Shown here in pieces: positions 27,416-34,692 of a stretch of 64,000 bases of DNA. Below the pieces are notes generated by a model. The model was not told the DNA's origin. It did no database searches and saw only the letters and a program-made list of their open reading frames with translations. The position numbers and the translations under genes were made by a program. Each line of letters begins with the position of its first letter. Position 1 is the stretch's first letter. Source of the DNA: RHLJ01 sp965222205 (GTDB lineage Bacteria > Bacteroidota > Rhodothermia > Balneolales > Balneolaceae). The stretch is taken from assembly GCA_965222205.1 (NCBI GenBank), contig OZ244932.1, forward strand, positions 744,001-808,000. The letters are read 5' to 3'.

Positions 27416-27834
27416 GTACTTTTGCCTTGATGCAAAAGTACCAAAAGATCAAGGCTGATAATTTTTGATGAGATTCACCTCTATTCGTTTAATAAATTCA
27501 ATGGTCTTCGCTCTTTCTTTCTAAAGATATTATTCGAGCCTGTGTGAATTTATTCCTCCTGCGGAGACACTTACTTCGGTTCATCCTATTTCATAAAAAA
27601 TTATTAGGCCGGGTTAATTCATCCTCTTTTAGAATTATTTCTCAATTTAATTAACCATTCAAATTTCTAATGCGGAATTCTTTAAGGTCTCCAAACCAAG
27701 ACCAGAAAAAATGGGCAAGCCCTGAAGTAAGAGGGTGTAAGGATCGTAATCGTTCTATTTAAAAAAGTTTCGTAAAAGCGAAATCTACATTATTTCTGGC
27801 GGGTTTTGGGTACTTTTGACCGCTCAAAAGTACC
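27416..27834. repeat. Noncoding element bounded by two related palindromes
   Basis: The 600-base spacer 27360-27964 holds no convincing ORF. Two palindromes share the core GTACTTTTG/CAAAAGTAC: 27416-27441 (10-bp arms, loop CTTGAT) and 27809-27834 (11-bp arms, loop CCGC). The ~390 bases between them are AT-rich and full of stops in all frames. The arrangement fits a decayed or non-autonomous dispersed element; similar core palindromes are common in Bacteroidota genomes from memory. Confidence 0.55.
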
Positions 27835-27964
27835 ACCCTTTAAAAGCCAGGATTTATAATAAGAGACAGCAGTTAAACGAAGGGCAGGTACTAATGCTTA
27901 GCTCCCAAAATTTGATTAAATTTTGATCAACTAAAAAAGCTTCGGGTAACAGAAAAGGAAAAGT

Positions 27965-28327
27965 ATGGAATGGTCTACGGTTATTTTTTTAGCAACAGCA
28001 ATGATAAGTCTGGTCACTTTTATGGGAATTTTAATATTTGGAGTCAAGAAGTCATCTGAATTTAAAGAGCAGGCAAAAATAATTGATAAAAAAGCTAAGT
28101 ATCTCGATTCAGATACCAAAGAGTTGTGGACAGCTTTAAAGAAGAGTGAAACCGAAAAAGAGAAAATCCTCGAACGCCTGCAAATTCTGGAAGCTATAGT
28201 AACCAGTGAAGCTTATGAAGCTTTTAAGTCGGGAGAAGAACCCGAAAAAATTCAACTTCACTTAGATGAAGAAGAACAAGAAGAAACAAGTGATGCCGAT
28301 AAAGTAGCAAAGATCGCGAAGGCCTGA
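27965..28327 (+). CDS. Membrane-anchored coiled-coil protein, PspB-like layout
   Basis: 120 residues. N-terminal membrane helix (about 4-26), then a heptad-like charged helix from about 30 to 85 containing KILERLQILEAIV, which resembles the C-terminal MRERIQxLExIL helix of PspB, and an acidic Glu-rich tail. PspB senses envelope stress in proteobacteria; whether this protein does so is inference. The last codons run into a dispersed hairpin repeat, so the C-terminus may be an acquired extension. Confidence 0.6.
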   Translation: MEWSTVIFLATAMISLVTFMGILIFGVKKSSEFKEQAKIIDKKAKYLDSDTKELWTALKKSETEKEKILERLQILEAIVTSEAYEAFKSGEEPEKIQLHLDEEEQEETSDADKVAKIAKA

Positions 28328-28337
28328 AGACCTTCGC
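28316..28337. repeat. Hairpin repeat covering a stop codon
   Basis: GCGAAGG, loop CCTGAAGA, CCTTCGC: 7-bp stem spanning the TGA of the coiled-coil gene. A second copy with one difference (GCGAAGGCCTGAAGA then ACTTC) is at 58785-58804, 30 kb away. No T-run follows, so a dispersed repeat is preferred to a terminator. Confidence 0.6.
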
Positions 28338-28380
28338 TTGATAACTTGAAGAGAACTTTTCAGGAATACCAGATTAGGTT

Positions 28381-28830
28381 TTAATCCTTCTTTTCGATGG
28401 GTAGTTTTAGTAAAGAGAAATCCGAATAAGATTCACCATCTCTTATATAGTTAAAATTAATTCTTGCCCAGTATGTACCTCTAAAATAATTTTCATCAGA
28501 CGAATAAGGTTTAAAACTAGAAGTCATTTCTTTAATATTAAATTGCAATGAATCAGTTGGGGTAAAGTCAGAAGTAATTTTAGCGTCAATGAAACCAATA
28601 TATACTACTGAATCTTTATAATCTGTAAAGTTAATTCTAAAATCTTTGATTTCTACAGTGTCAGATTCATCATGCAGCAATTCTCTGGCTTCCATTTTAA
28701 GTTTATGAGTAGCTATTACCAGATCAGGAGCAGATTCCATAAACGAAAGTAAGTTTACAGGTTTTTTATAGCTTGCGCATTGGAAACCAGTAAGAACAAC
28801 CGATAAAAGAATCAGGTATTTTAAAAGCAT
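28381..28830 (-). CDS. Small lipoprotein of unknown function
   Basis: 149 residues. Lipoprotein signal with lipobox ending GFQC (C18). The mature part is beta-rich with a repeated polar/hydrophobic alternation and no catalytic motif. Immune-like or envelope roles cannot be told. Between two repeat-rich spacers. Confidence 0.6.
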   Translation of the reverse strand: MLLKYLILLSVVLTGFQCASYKKPVNLLSFMESAPDLVIATHKLKMEARELLHDESDTVEIKDFRINFTDYKDSVVYIGFIDAKITSDFTPTDSLQFNIKEMTSSFKPYSSDENYFRGTYWARINFNYIRDGESYSDFSLLKLPIEKKD

Positions 28831-28960
28831 GCATCGAAGTTAGCAGTAAGATTTGGCTATCCAAATTATTAAGTCTTGAAAAATAATTCTGAAGATACTT
28901 ATCTTTTAAGGATGTATACAGTTGGAAGTATATACAGGATTACTGGCGACCAGCCAAAGA

Positions 28961-29135
28961 AGTCATCCCTGTGGAGGCAGGGATCTGGAGCTACTAAAAA
29001 GCCAATATCTTATAGCAAACTCCAGATTACTACCTCTGAGGGAATGATCAGACAGGAGCGGAAAAAACGCTAATTTGTGAAATGGAAGATCCTGAAACGA
29101 TACTGAATCAAGTTCAGCACATGGTTCAGGATAAC
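28961..29135. repeat. Cluster of nested inverted repeats in the 28831-29155 spacer
   Basis: ATCCCT/AGGGAT (28965-28970 and 28979-28984), TCTGGAG/CTCCAGA (28984-28990 and 29020-29026), and a nested CCTGAA...TTCAGG (29091-29130) enclosing CTGAATCAAGTTCAG. A 65-codon frame here is dominated by these repeats and is not a credible gene. The layout is that of REP-type intergenic elements. Confidence 0.55.
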
Positions 29136-29155
29136 CCGCAGGAGTTAGTGCGGGG

Positions 29156-30202
29156 TCAGTTATTTTCCGGCCTTAGTTTCCGAACCGTTGCTCCAGCTCT
29201 CCACATTTCGCTTTCGCGGAGTTCTTTAAGCTCTTCTTCAAGACCGGCACGGTAATCTTCTTTGGAATTCGCATCAATAGACTTTTGAGCTTCGTTTCCT
29301 GCAGCTACTTCGCTGTAGAGTTTTTCGAAGACGGGCTTTGTTGCATCACGGAATGGTTTCCACCAATCCAAAGCACCGCGTTGTGCAGTAGTGGAACAGT
29401 TGGCGTACATCCAATCCATTCCATTCTCTGCAACAAGCGGCATCAATGATTGAGTGAGTTCTTCTACGGTTTCGTTAAAAGCTTCGGAAGGGGAGTGACC
29501 GTTGGATCGAAGCACTTCATACTGTGCTGCAAAGATTCCCTGAATGGCACCCATCAACGTTCCCCGTTCTCCGGTTAAATCAGAATACACTTCTTTACGG
29601 AAATCGGTTTTAAACAGATAGCCTGAACCAACTCCGATTCCCAATGCAACCACGCGGTCAAAGGCATTACCTGTAGCATCCTGAAAAATAGCGTAGCTGG
29701 AATTCAGTCCACGCCCTTCCAGAAACATACGTCGGAGGGAAGTCCCTGACCCCTTAGGTGCTACCAAAATTACGTCTACATCTTCAGGAGGGATGATATT
29801 GGTTCGCTCTTTATAGGTGATTCCAAATCCATGAGAGAAATACAAGGCCTTGCCGGGAGTCAGGTGTTTTTTCACCATTGGCCAGAGAGCAATTTGACCA
29901 GCGTCAGAAAGGAGATACTGAAGGATGGTTCCTTTTTCACAAGCTTCTTCAAGTTCAAAAAGAGTTTCACCGGGAACCCATCCATCGGCTACCGCTTTAT
30001 CCCAGGTCTTGGAGCCTTTCCGCTGACCCACAATTACATTAAATCCATTGTCTTTCAGATTAAGCGCCTGACCCGGTCCCTGAACCCCATAGCCAAGTAC
30101 TGCGATGGTTTCGTCTTTGAGGGTTTCCCGAGCTTTCTCGAGTGGGAATTCATCCCTTGTTACTACTTCTTCTTCAACTCCGCCAAAATTTAAAAGTGCC
30201 AT
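29156..30202 (-). CDS. ilvC: Ketol-acid reductoisomerase IlvC
   Basis: 348 residues. Converts acetolactate or acetohydroxybutyrate to the dihydroxy acid with NADPH and Mg. Rossmann motif LGYGVQGPGQALNL (about 36-49) with the QRKGSKTW phosphate loop, and the Mg-binding SDLTGERGTLMGAIQG segment. Last gene of ilvD-ilvB-ilvN-ilvC; 90 bases after ilvN, with a perfect 15-bp inverted repeat in that gap. Confidence 0.96.
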   Translation of the reverse strand: MALLNFGGVEEEVVTRDEFPLEKARETLKDETIAVLGYGVQGPGQALNLKDNGFNVIVGQRKGSKTWDKAVADGWVPGETLFELEEACEKGTILQYLLSDAGQIALWPMVKKHLTPGKALYFSHGFGITYKERTNIIPPEDVDVILVAPKGSGTSLRRMFLEGRGLNSSYAIFQDATGNAFDRVVALGIGVGSGYLFKTDFRKEVYSDLTGERGTLMGAIQGIFAAQYEVLRSNGHSPSEAFNETVEELTQSLMPLVAENGMDWMYANCSTTAQRGALDWWKPFRDATKPVFEKLYSEVAAGNEAQKSIDANSKEDYRAGLEEELKELRESEMWRAGATVRKLRPENN

Positions 30203-30247
30203 TTGTTGTATTAGTTTTTATTAAATGAGTTTCTGTTTCTTCTTTTA

Positions 30248-30290
30248 GTTATTGGTTAATAGTCATTAGAAGAAACTATTAACCAATAAC
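30248..30290. repeat. Perfect 15-bp inverted repeat between ilvN and ilvC
   Basis: GTTATTGGTTAATAG (30248-30262) and its exact reverse complement (30276-30290) separated by 13 bases, 2 bases after the ilvN stop. In RNA this is an AU-rich hairpin without a clear T-run, so it may stabilise or process the mRNA and not end it. Confidence 0.75.
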
Positions 30291-30292
30291 AA

Positions 30293-30826
30293 TTAACTAA
30301 CTCCTGCAAGGAGTTTTTCGACTTCCTTTCCAAGTCCGAATGCCTCCCGGGCAACGGCAATTCTACCAGACCGGACAAATTCATTGATACCAAAAGCTTC
30401 AAGTTCATCGAATAAGGCTTTGGTTTCTCGACGGTATCCTGCCTTTTCAATTACTACAAAGTCTTTTTCTATGGTTAGGAATCGGGCATTATGTTCACGA
30501 ACGATGCGCTCTACTTCCAAACCATTAGTAAGGGATTCAGTCGGGATTTTATATAGCGCCAGTTCTTGCTGAACCACTTCTTTCTTTTTGTAGTAGCCCG
30601 CTTTAAGTACTTCTACTTGTTTCTCGATTTGCTTCACTACTTTTTGAACCAATTCCTCAGTTTCGGTAACTGCAATGGTAAAGCGGTGTATACCTTCCGT
30701 TTCGCTTTCAGAGGTGGTAAGGCTTTCTATGTTGATTTTCCGCTTAGTGAAGATGATAGTAATCCGGTGAAGGAGTCCTACGTGATTCTCGGTGTAAGCG
30801 GTGATTGTAAATTCCTGTTTTTCCAT
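30293..30826 (-). CDS. ilvN: Acetolactate synthase small (regulatory) subunit IlvN
   Basis: 177 residues. N-terminal ACT domain with TENHVGLLHRITIIFTKRKINIESL (about 11-35 by position), the valine-binding feedback fold, and a C-terminal ALS-small domain ending near GRIAVARE. Sets the valine sensitivity of IlvB. Third gene of the operon; 166 bases from ilvB, the longest spacer in it. Confidence 0.94.
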   Translation of the reverse strand: MEKQEFTITAYTENHVGLLHRITIIFTKRKINIESLTTSESETEGIHRFTIAVTETEELVQKVVKQIEKQVEVLKAGYYKKKEVVQQELALYKIPTESLTNGLEVERIVREHNARFLTIEKDFVVIEKAGYRRETKALFDELEAFGINEFVRSGRIAVAREAFGLGKEVEKLLAGVS

Positions 30827-30875
30827 ATTAATAAGTATTCAATTCTTTACTTGCAGTATTCGAGCTCATCCCCGA

Positions 30876-30900
30876 CCCTTCTCCTTCGCAAGGAGAAGGG
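30876..30900. repeat. GC-rich hairpin in the ilvB-ilvN spacer
   Basis: CCCTTCTCCTT, loop CGC, AAGGAGAAGGG: perfect 11-bp stem. The T-run (CTTTTT) lies on the plus-strand side, the wrong direction for the minus-strand operon, so it does not end ilvB mRNA by the usual rule. A REP-like insertion or an RNA processing/stability site is more likely. Confidence 0.7.
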
Positions 30901-30992
30901 AGCTTTTTGAACATGGTTCGATTTTGATTTAAATTTTTTCCCTTTTGATAAGAGGACGACAGATGGGGTCTGAATGTAAATGAACATAATGA

Positions 30993-32732
30993 TCACTCCA
31001 ATCTGATTTCTGCAACGCCCGAGCCGCTTGGGACCATCGGGAATACGTTATTTTCTTTTCCAACCATCACTTCGAGGAAGTAAGCTCCATCATAATTCAC
31101 AAATTCTTCGATCGCACTTTCAAGTTTTTCTCTTTCGGTTACTTTATTTGTTGGGATATAAAATCCTTTGGCGATTGTCTGGAAATCAGGGTTGATCATC
31201 TCCGTAGATGAATACCGTTTATCGAAAAACAGTTGCTGCCATTGGCGTACCATTCCCAAAAATTCATTATTCAGTAAGAGTACTTTTACTTTCGCTTTAG
31301 TTTGGTAGATGGTAGCCAGTTCCTGCAAAGTCATCTGAAAACCCCCATCACCAACTACGGCAATTACAGTACGATCCGGCTCACCAAGAGCAGCCCCCAG
31401 TGCAGCTGGTAGGCCGAAGCCCATGGTCCCCAGCCCACCGGAGGTTATATTGCTCTTTGAGCGAGTGAATTTCGTATAACGGCATGCTACCATCTGGTGT
31501 TGACCTACATCAGTCACCAGTATATGATCGCCACCGGTTTTATCATTAATGATCCTAATTACTTCACCCATACTCAGAGTATCTAACTTTGGATGAAGCT
31601 CCTCATCAATTACTTTCTCCCATTCCAGTTTATCGCAATCCCGGAAACGTTGGAGCCATTCTTCATGACTGTTTGGTTTTACCAGTTTGATGAGTTCGGT
31701 AAGAGACTCTTTTGCGTCACCCAAAACGGCTACTGTTGTTTTTACATTCTTATCGATTTCTGCGGGATCAATTTCGAGGTGGATAACCTTTGCCTGTTTC
31801 GCGTATTTCGAGAGATTTCCGGTAACCCGGTCATCGAAGCGCATTCCGATTGCGATTAACACATCGCATTCATTGGTAAGCAGATTTGGACCATAATTCC
31901 CATGCATACCCAACATACCAACATTCAGCGGATGATCCGTTTCTAAAGCGGAAAGCCCCATGATAGTCCATGCAGAAGGAATGCCCGTTTTTTCTATAAA
32001 ATCTTTGAATTCTTTTTCAGCCTGAGCCAGAGTCACACCCTGACCAAATAACACATAAGGTCGTTTGGCATTGTTGATCAACTGGGCTGCTTCTTCAACT
32101 TTAGAAAGATCCAGAGTGGGTTTTTCTACATAGCTGCGAACTGATGTGCATTTATTGTACTCAAAATCGATTTTACCGAACTGAGCATCTTTGGTTATAT
32201 CAACCAAAACAGGTCCTGGTCGCCCGGAACGAGCAATATAAAACGCTTTTGCGAGGGCATCCGGGATTTCCTCCGCTTTAGTAACCTGATAATTCCATTT
32301 AGTAACGGGCATGGATATTCCAATTACATCCGTTTCCTGAAAAGCATCACTTCCCAAAAGGGCAGAAGGAACTTGCCCGGTGATGCAAACAATAGGCGTG
32401 GAGTCGATTTGAGCATCGGCAAGACCTGTAATCAAATTTGTTGCCCCCGGCCCTGATGTAGCAAGGCAAACACCAACCTTACCTGATGCGCGTGCATAAC
32501 CCTGCGCAGCATGACTTGCTCCTTGCTCATGCCTGGCTAACACATGTTGTAACTGATCCTGATAATCATACATCGCGTCATAAACGGGCATGATTGCCCC
32601 TCCCGGATATCCGAAGGCAAGATCAACACCTTCTTCCAGTAAAATACGAACGACTGCTTCAGCACCGGTTAAGCTCTCAGCTTTAGATGCTTTTGATTTT
32701 GATGTTTGTTCGGGTGCTTCTACAGTTCCCAT
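30993..32732 (-). CDS. ilvB: Acetolactate synthase large (catalytic) subunit IlvB
   Basis: 579 residues. Thiamine diphosphate enzyme that makes acetolactate and acetohydroxybutyrate. Catalytic Glu in RHEQGASHAAQGYARASG (about 63-80), FAD-binding middle domain, and the TPP motif GDGGFQMTLQELATIYQ with the late NNEFLGMVRQWQ. Second gene of the operon, 24 bases after ilvD. Confidence 0.96.
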   Translation of the reverse strand: MGTVEAPEQTSKSKASKAESLTGAEAVVRILLEEGVDLAFGYPGGAIMPVYDAMYDYQDQLQHVLARHEQGASHAAQGYARASGKVGVCLATSGPGATNLITGLADAQIDSTPIVCITGQVPSALLGSDAFQETDVIGISMPVTKWNYQVTKAEEIPDALAKAFYIARSGRPGPVLVDITKDAQFGKIDFEYNKCTSVRSYVEKPTLDLSKVEEAAQLINNAKRPYVLFGQGVTLAQAEKEFKDFIEKTGIPSAWTIMGLSALETDHPLNVGMLGMHGNYGPNLLTNECDVLIAIGMRFDDRVTGNLSKYAKQAKVIHLEIDPAEIDKNVKTTVAVLGDAKESLTELIKLVKPNSHEEWLQRFRDCDKLEWEKVIDEELHPKLDTLSMGEVIRIINDKTGGDHILVTDVGQHQMVACRYTKFTRSKSNITSGGLGTMGFGLPAALGAALGEPDRTVIAVVGDGGFQMTLQELATIYQTKAKVKVLLLNNEFLGMVRQWQQLFFDKRYSSTEMINPDFQTIAKGFYIPTNKVTEREKLESAIEEFVNYDGAYFLEVMVGKENNVFPMVPSGSGVAEIRLE

Positions 32733-32756
32733 AGTGAGTGCAATTGAGTGTGTGAT

Positions 32757-34436
32757 TTAGAATTCATCTGTTACACAGCCTTCTGAGGCAGATGAAACGG
32801 TTTTAGCATATTTATACAGTTGACCACGCTGTTCTTTAAGTGGAGGTTCGCTCCAGTTGGACTTTCGGGACTCCAGTTCTTTATCGCTCAGATCCAGATG
32901 AATAGTGTTGTTCTCTGCGTCAATGCTGATTAAATCTCCATCTTCGACAAGAGCAATATTTCCCCCGGTTTGAGCTTCAGGAGTTACATGCCCAACCACA
33001 AATCCATGTGAACCTCCTGAAAATCTTCCATCAGTAATAAGAGCTACATCTTTGCCTAAACCTGCTCCCATAATAGCTGAAGTGGGTTTCAACATCTCCG
33101 GCATTCCAGGGCCACCTTTTGGACCTACATACCGAATTACAATGACATCGCCTTTCTGAACTTTGCCTTGGCTTATTCCTTCATTGGCATCTTCCTCGCT
33201 GTCAAAAACCCGGGCCGGGCCTGAAAAAGCTAAGCCTTCCTTTCCTGTGATTTTAGCTACAGCGCCATCTTCAGCGAGATTACCATACAAAATCTGAATA
33301 TGTCCGCTTTCTTTGATAGGGTTATCTACTTTGTGAACCACATCCTGATCGCCTTGCAGCGGTTCTATTTCAGCCAGATTCTCAGCAATGGTTTTTCCCG
33401 TGATAGTCAAACAGTCTCCATGAAGCATACCTTCATCAAGCATGTATTTCATTACCGCGGGAATCCCACCCACATTATGGAGATCTTCCATTACATATTT
33501 ACCGCTGGGTTTCAAATCCCCAAGAAATGGAGTGGTATCGCTGATTCGCTGAAAATCTTTTAGTGTGAATTTGACATCTGCTTCTTTAGCTATCGCCAAC
33601 ATGTGGAGCACTGCATTCGTTGAGCCACCCAAAACGGTGATCAATCGAAACGCATTTTCCAGAGATTTTTTGGTGAGGATATCTTTTGGTTTGATGTCGT
33701 TTTCGAGCAACTTGATCAGGTGCTTCCCAACCTCTTCACATTCAATCACTTTGGAACTCGCGTTTGCGGGATTGGAAGCATTATAGGGAAGGGTCATTCC
33801 CATTGCCTCAATTGCGGAAGCCATAGTATTCGCGGTGTACATTCCACCACAGGCACCCGGTCCGGGACAGGCGTTCATTACAATATCTTTGAATTTCTGA
33901 TCATCAATAGAACCTGATACTTTTTGTCCCCAGGCTTCAAAGGCTGAAACAACATCCAGTTTTTGGCCATTATGATGTCCGGGTGCAATAGTTCCGCCGT
34001 ATACAAGAATAGCGGGACGGTTAATTCTTAGCATAGCCATTAAAGCTCCCGGCATATTTTTATCACAACCTACAATAGCAACCATTCCATCATAGCTCAT
34101 ACCTTTTACCACAGATTCCATTGAATCAGCAATCAGATCGCGAGAGGGTAGTGAGTAGCGCATCCCGGGAGTTCCCATAGAAATGCCATCGCTGATCCCA
34201 ATCGTATTAAATATCAAGCCGGTCATATCAGAAGCATTAACGCCTCGTTTTACGTGAACAGCCAGGTCGTTCAGATGCATATTACAAGGGTTACCCTCAT
34301 AACCCGTACTTGCAACCCCAATCATTGGCTTTTTGAGGTCTTCATCACTTAACCCGAGTGCATGGAGCATTGCCTGTGCCGCAGGTTGCGAGCCATCCTG
34401 AGTAATGTGTTTACTATATTTGTTTAATTCTGCCAT
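32757..34436 (-). CDS. ilvD: Dihydroxy-acid dehydratase IlvD
   Basis: 559 residues from the ATG at 34436; an in-frame TTG 12 bases upstream is a weaker start. Iron-sulfur dehydratase that makes the 2-oxo acids of valine and isoleucine. Cluster and active-site segments GCDKNMPGALMA and ACPGPGACGGMYTANTM. First structural gene of the operon, located 25 bases after the attenuator T-run, so its expression should depend on read-through of that terminator. Confidence 0.96.
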   Translation of the reverse strand: MAELNKYSKHITQDGSQPAAQAMLHALGLSDEDLKKPMIGVASTGYEGNPCNMHLNDLAVHVKRGVNASDMTGLIFNTIGISDGISMGTPGMRYSLPSRDLIADSMESVVKGMSYDGMVAIVGCDKNMPGALMAMLRINRPAILVYGGTIAPGHHNGQKLDVVSAFEAWGQKVSGSIDDQKFKDIVMNACPGPGACGGMYTANTMASAIEAMGMTLPYNASNPANASSKVIECEEVGKHLIKLLENDIKPKDILTKKSLENAFRLITVLGGSTNAVLHMLAIAKEADVKFTLKDFQRISDTTPFLGDLKPSGKYVMEDLHNVGGIPAVMKYMLDEGMLHGDCLTITGKTIAENLAEIEPLQGDQDVVHKVDNPIKESGHIQILYGNLAEDGAVAKITGKEGLAFSGPARVFDSEEDANEGISQGKVQKGDVIVIRYVGPKGGPGMPEMLKPTSAIMGAGLGKDVALITDGRFSGGSHGFVVGHVTPEAQTGGNIALVEDGDLISIDAENNTIHLDLSDKELESRKSNWSEPPLKEQRGQLYKYAKTVSSASEGCVTDEF

Positions 34437-34460
34437 TCTGTAGTTCAAAAAGTATTTCTC

Positions 34461-34495
34461 AAAAAAAAAGCCTTCCGGTTCAAGGGAAGGCTTTT
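34461..34495 (-). terminator. Attenuator terminator in the ilvD leader
   Basis: On the minus strand: GAAAAGCCTTCC, loop CTTGAACC, GGAAGGCTTTTTTTTT. An 11-bp stem followed by nine T, just before ilvD and after the leader ORF. It would stop transcription before ilvD unless an alternative fold forms; see the attenuator entry. Confidence 0.88.
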
Positions 34496-34514
34496 CAGTT
34501 TCTAAATTAATTCA

Positions 34515-34592
34515 TCAACATATAGCTTTCCCTGATCGGTATGTGATACCAATGACTCGAATAATGACCAAAGAAATGACTGTTGATAGCAT
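34515..34592 (-). CDS. ilvL: ilv leader peptide (IlvL-like, 25 residues)
   Basis: ATG at 34592, stop TGA at 34515. Eleven of 25 residues are Leu, Ile or Val; the core is TVISLVIIRVIGI (residues 4-16). From memory the E. coli IlvL leader carries VISLVVISVV in the same place and ends with a similar Gly-Lys-Ala. Ribosome site is weak (AAAGAAATTATAACT before ATG), usual in this genome. It is too short for ordinary gene calling but is followed at once by a terminator, which is what defines attenuators. Confidence 0.82.
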   Translation of the reverse strand: MLSTVISLVIIRVIGITYRSGKAIC

Positions 34593-34692
34593 AGTTATAA
34601 TTTCTTTATGCAGGCAAAGAAATAGCTAATAGTGTCGAATATCAATAGCTGGTTAAATAAAATATCAGAATTAATGGGATGGCCAACACTAA

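Larger units (their letters stand above)
34461..34592 (-). promoter_or_regulatory. Branched-chain amino acid attenuator controlling ilvDBNC
   Basis: Three elements in minus-strand order. (1) A possible pause hairpin ATTGGTAT-CAC-ATACCGAT at 34553-34535 inside the leader ORF. (2) A candidate antiterminator arm AGGGAAAGCT at 34533-34524, which pairs with AGCCTTCCCT (34492-34483) in 9 of 10 positions and so excludes the terminator. (3) The terminator at 34495-34461. A ribosome stalled on the Val/Ile/Leu codons leaves arm 2 free; one that reaches the stop covers it. The pairing is seen in the sequence; the mechanism follows the E. coli ilvGMEDA model and is inferred. Confidence 0.82.

Noticed and set aside
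28876..29073. 65-codon ORF upstream of ilvC's stop side
   Set aside because: Lies wholly inside nested inverted repeats and has no recognisable protein features.
30876..30900. Intrinsic terminator splitting the ilv operon
   Set aside because: The T-run is on the wrong side for minus-strand transcripts.
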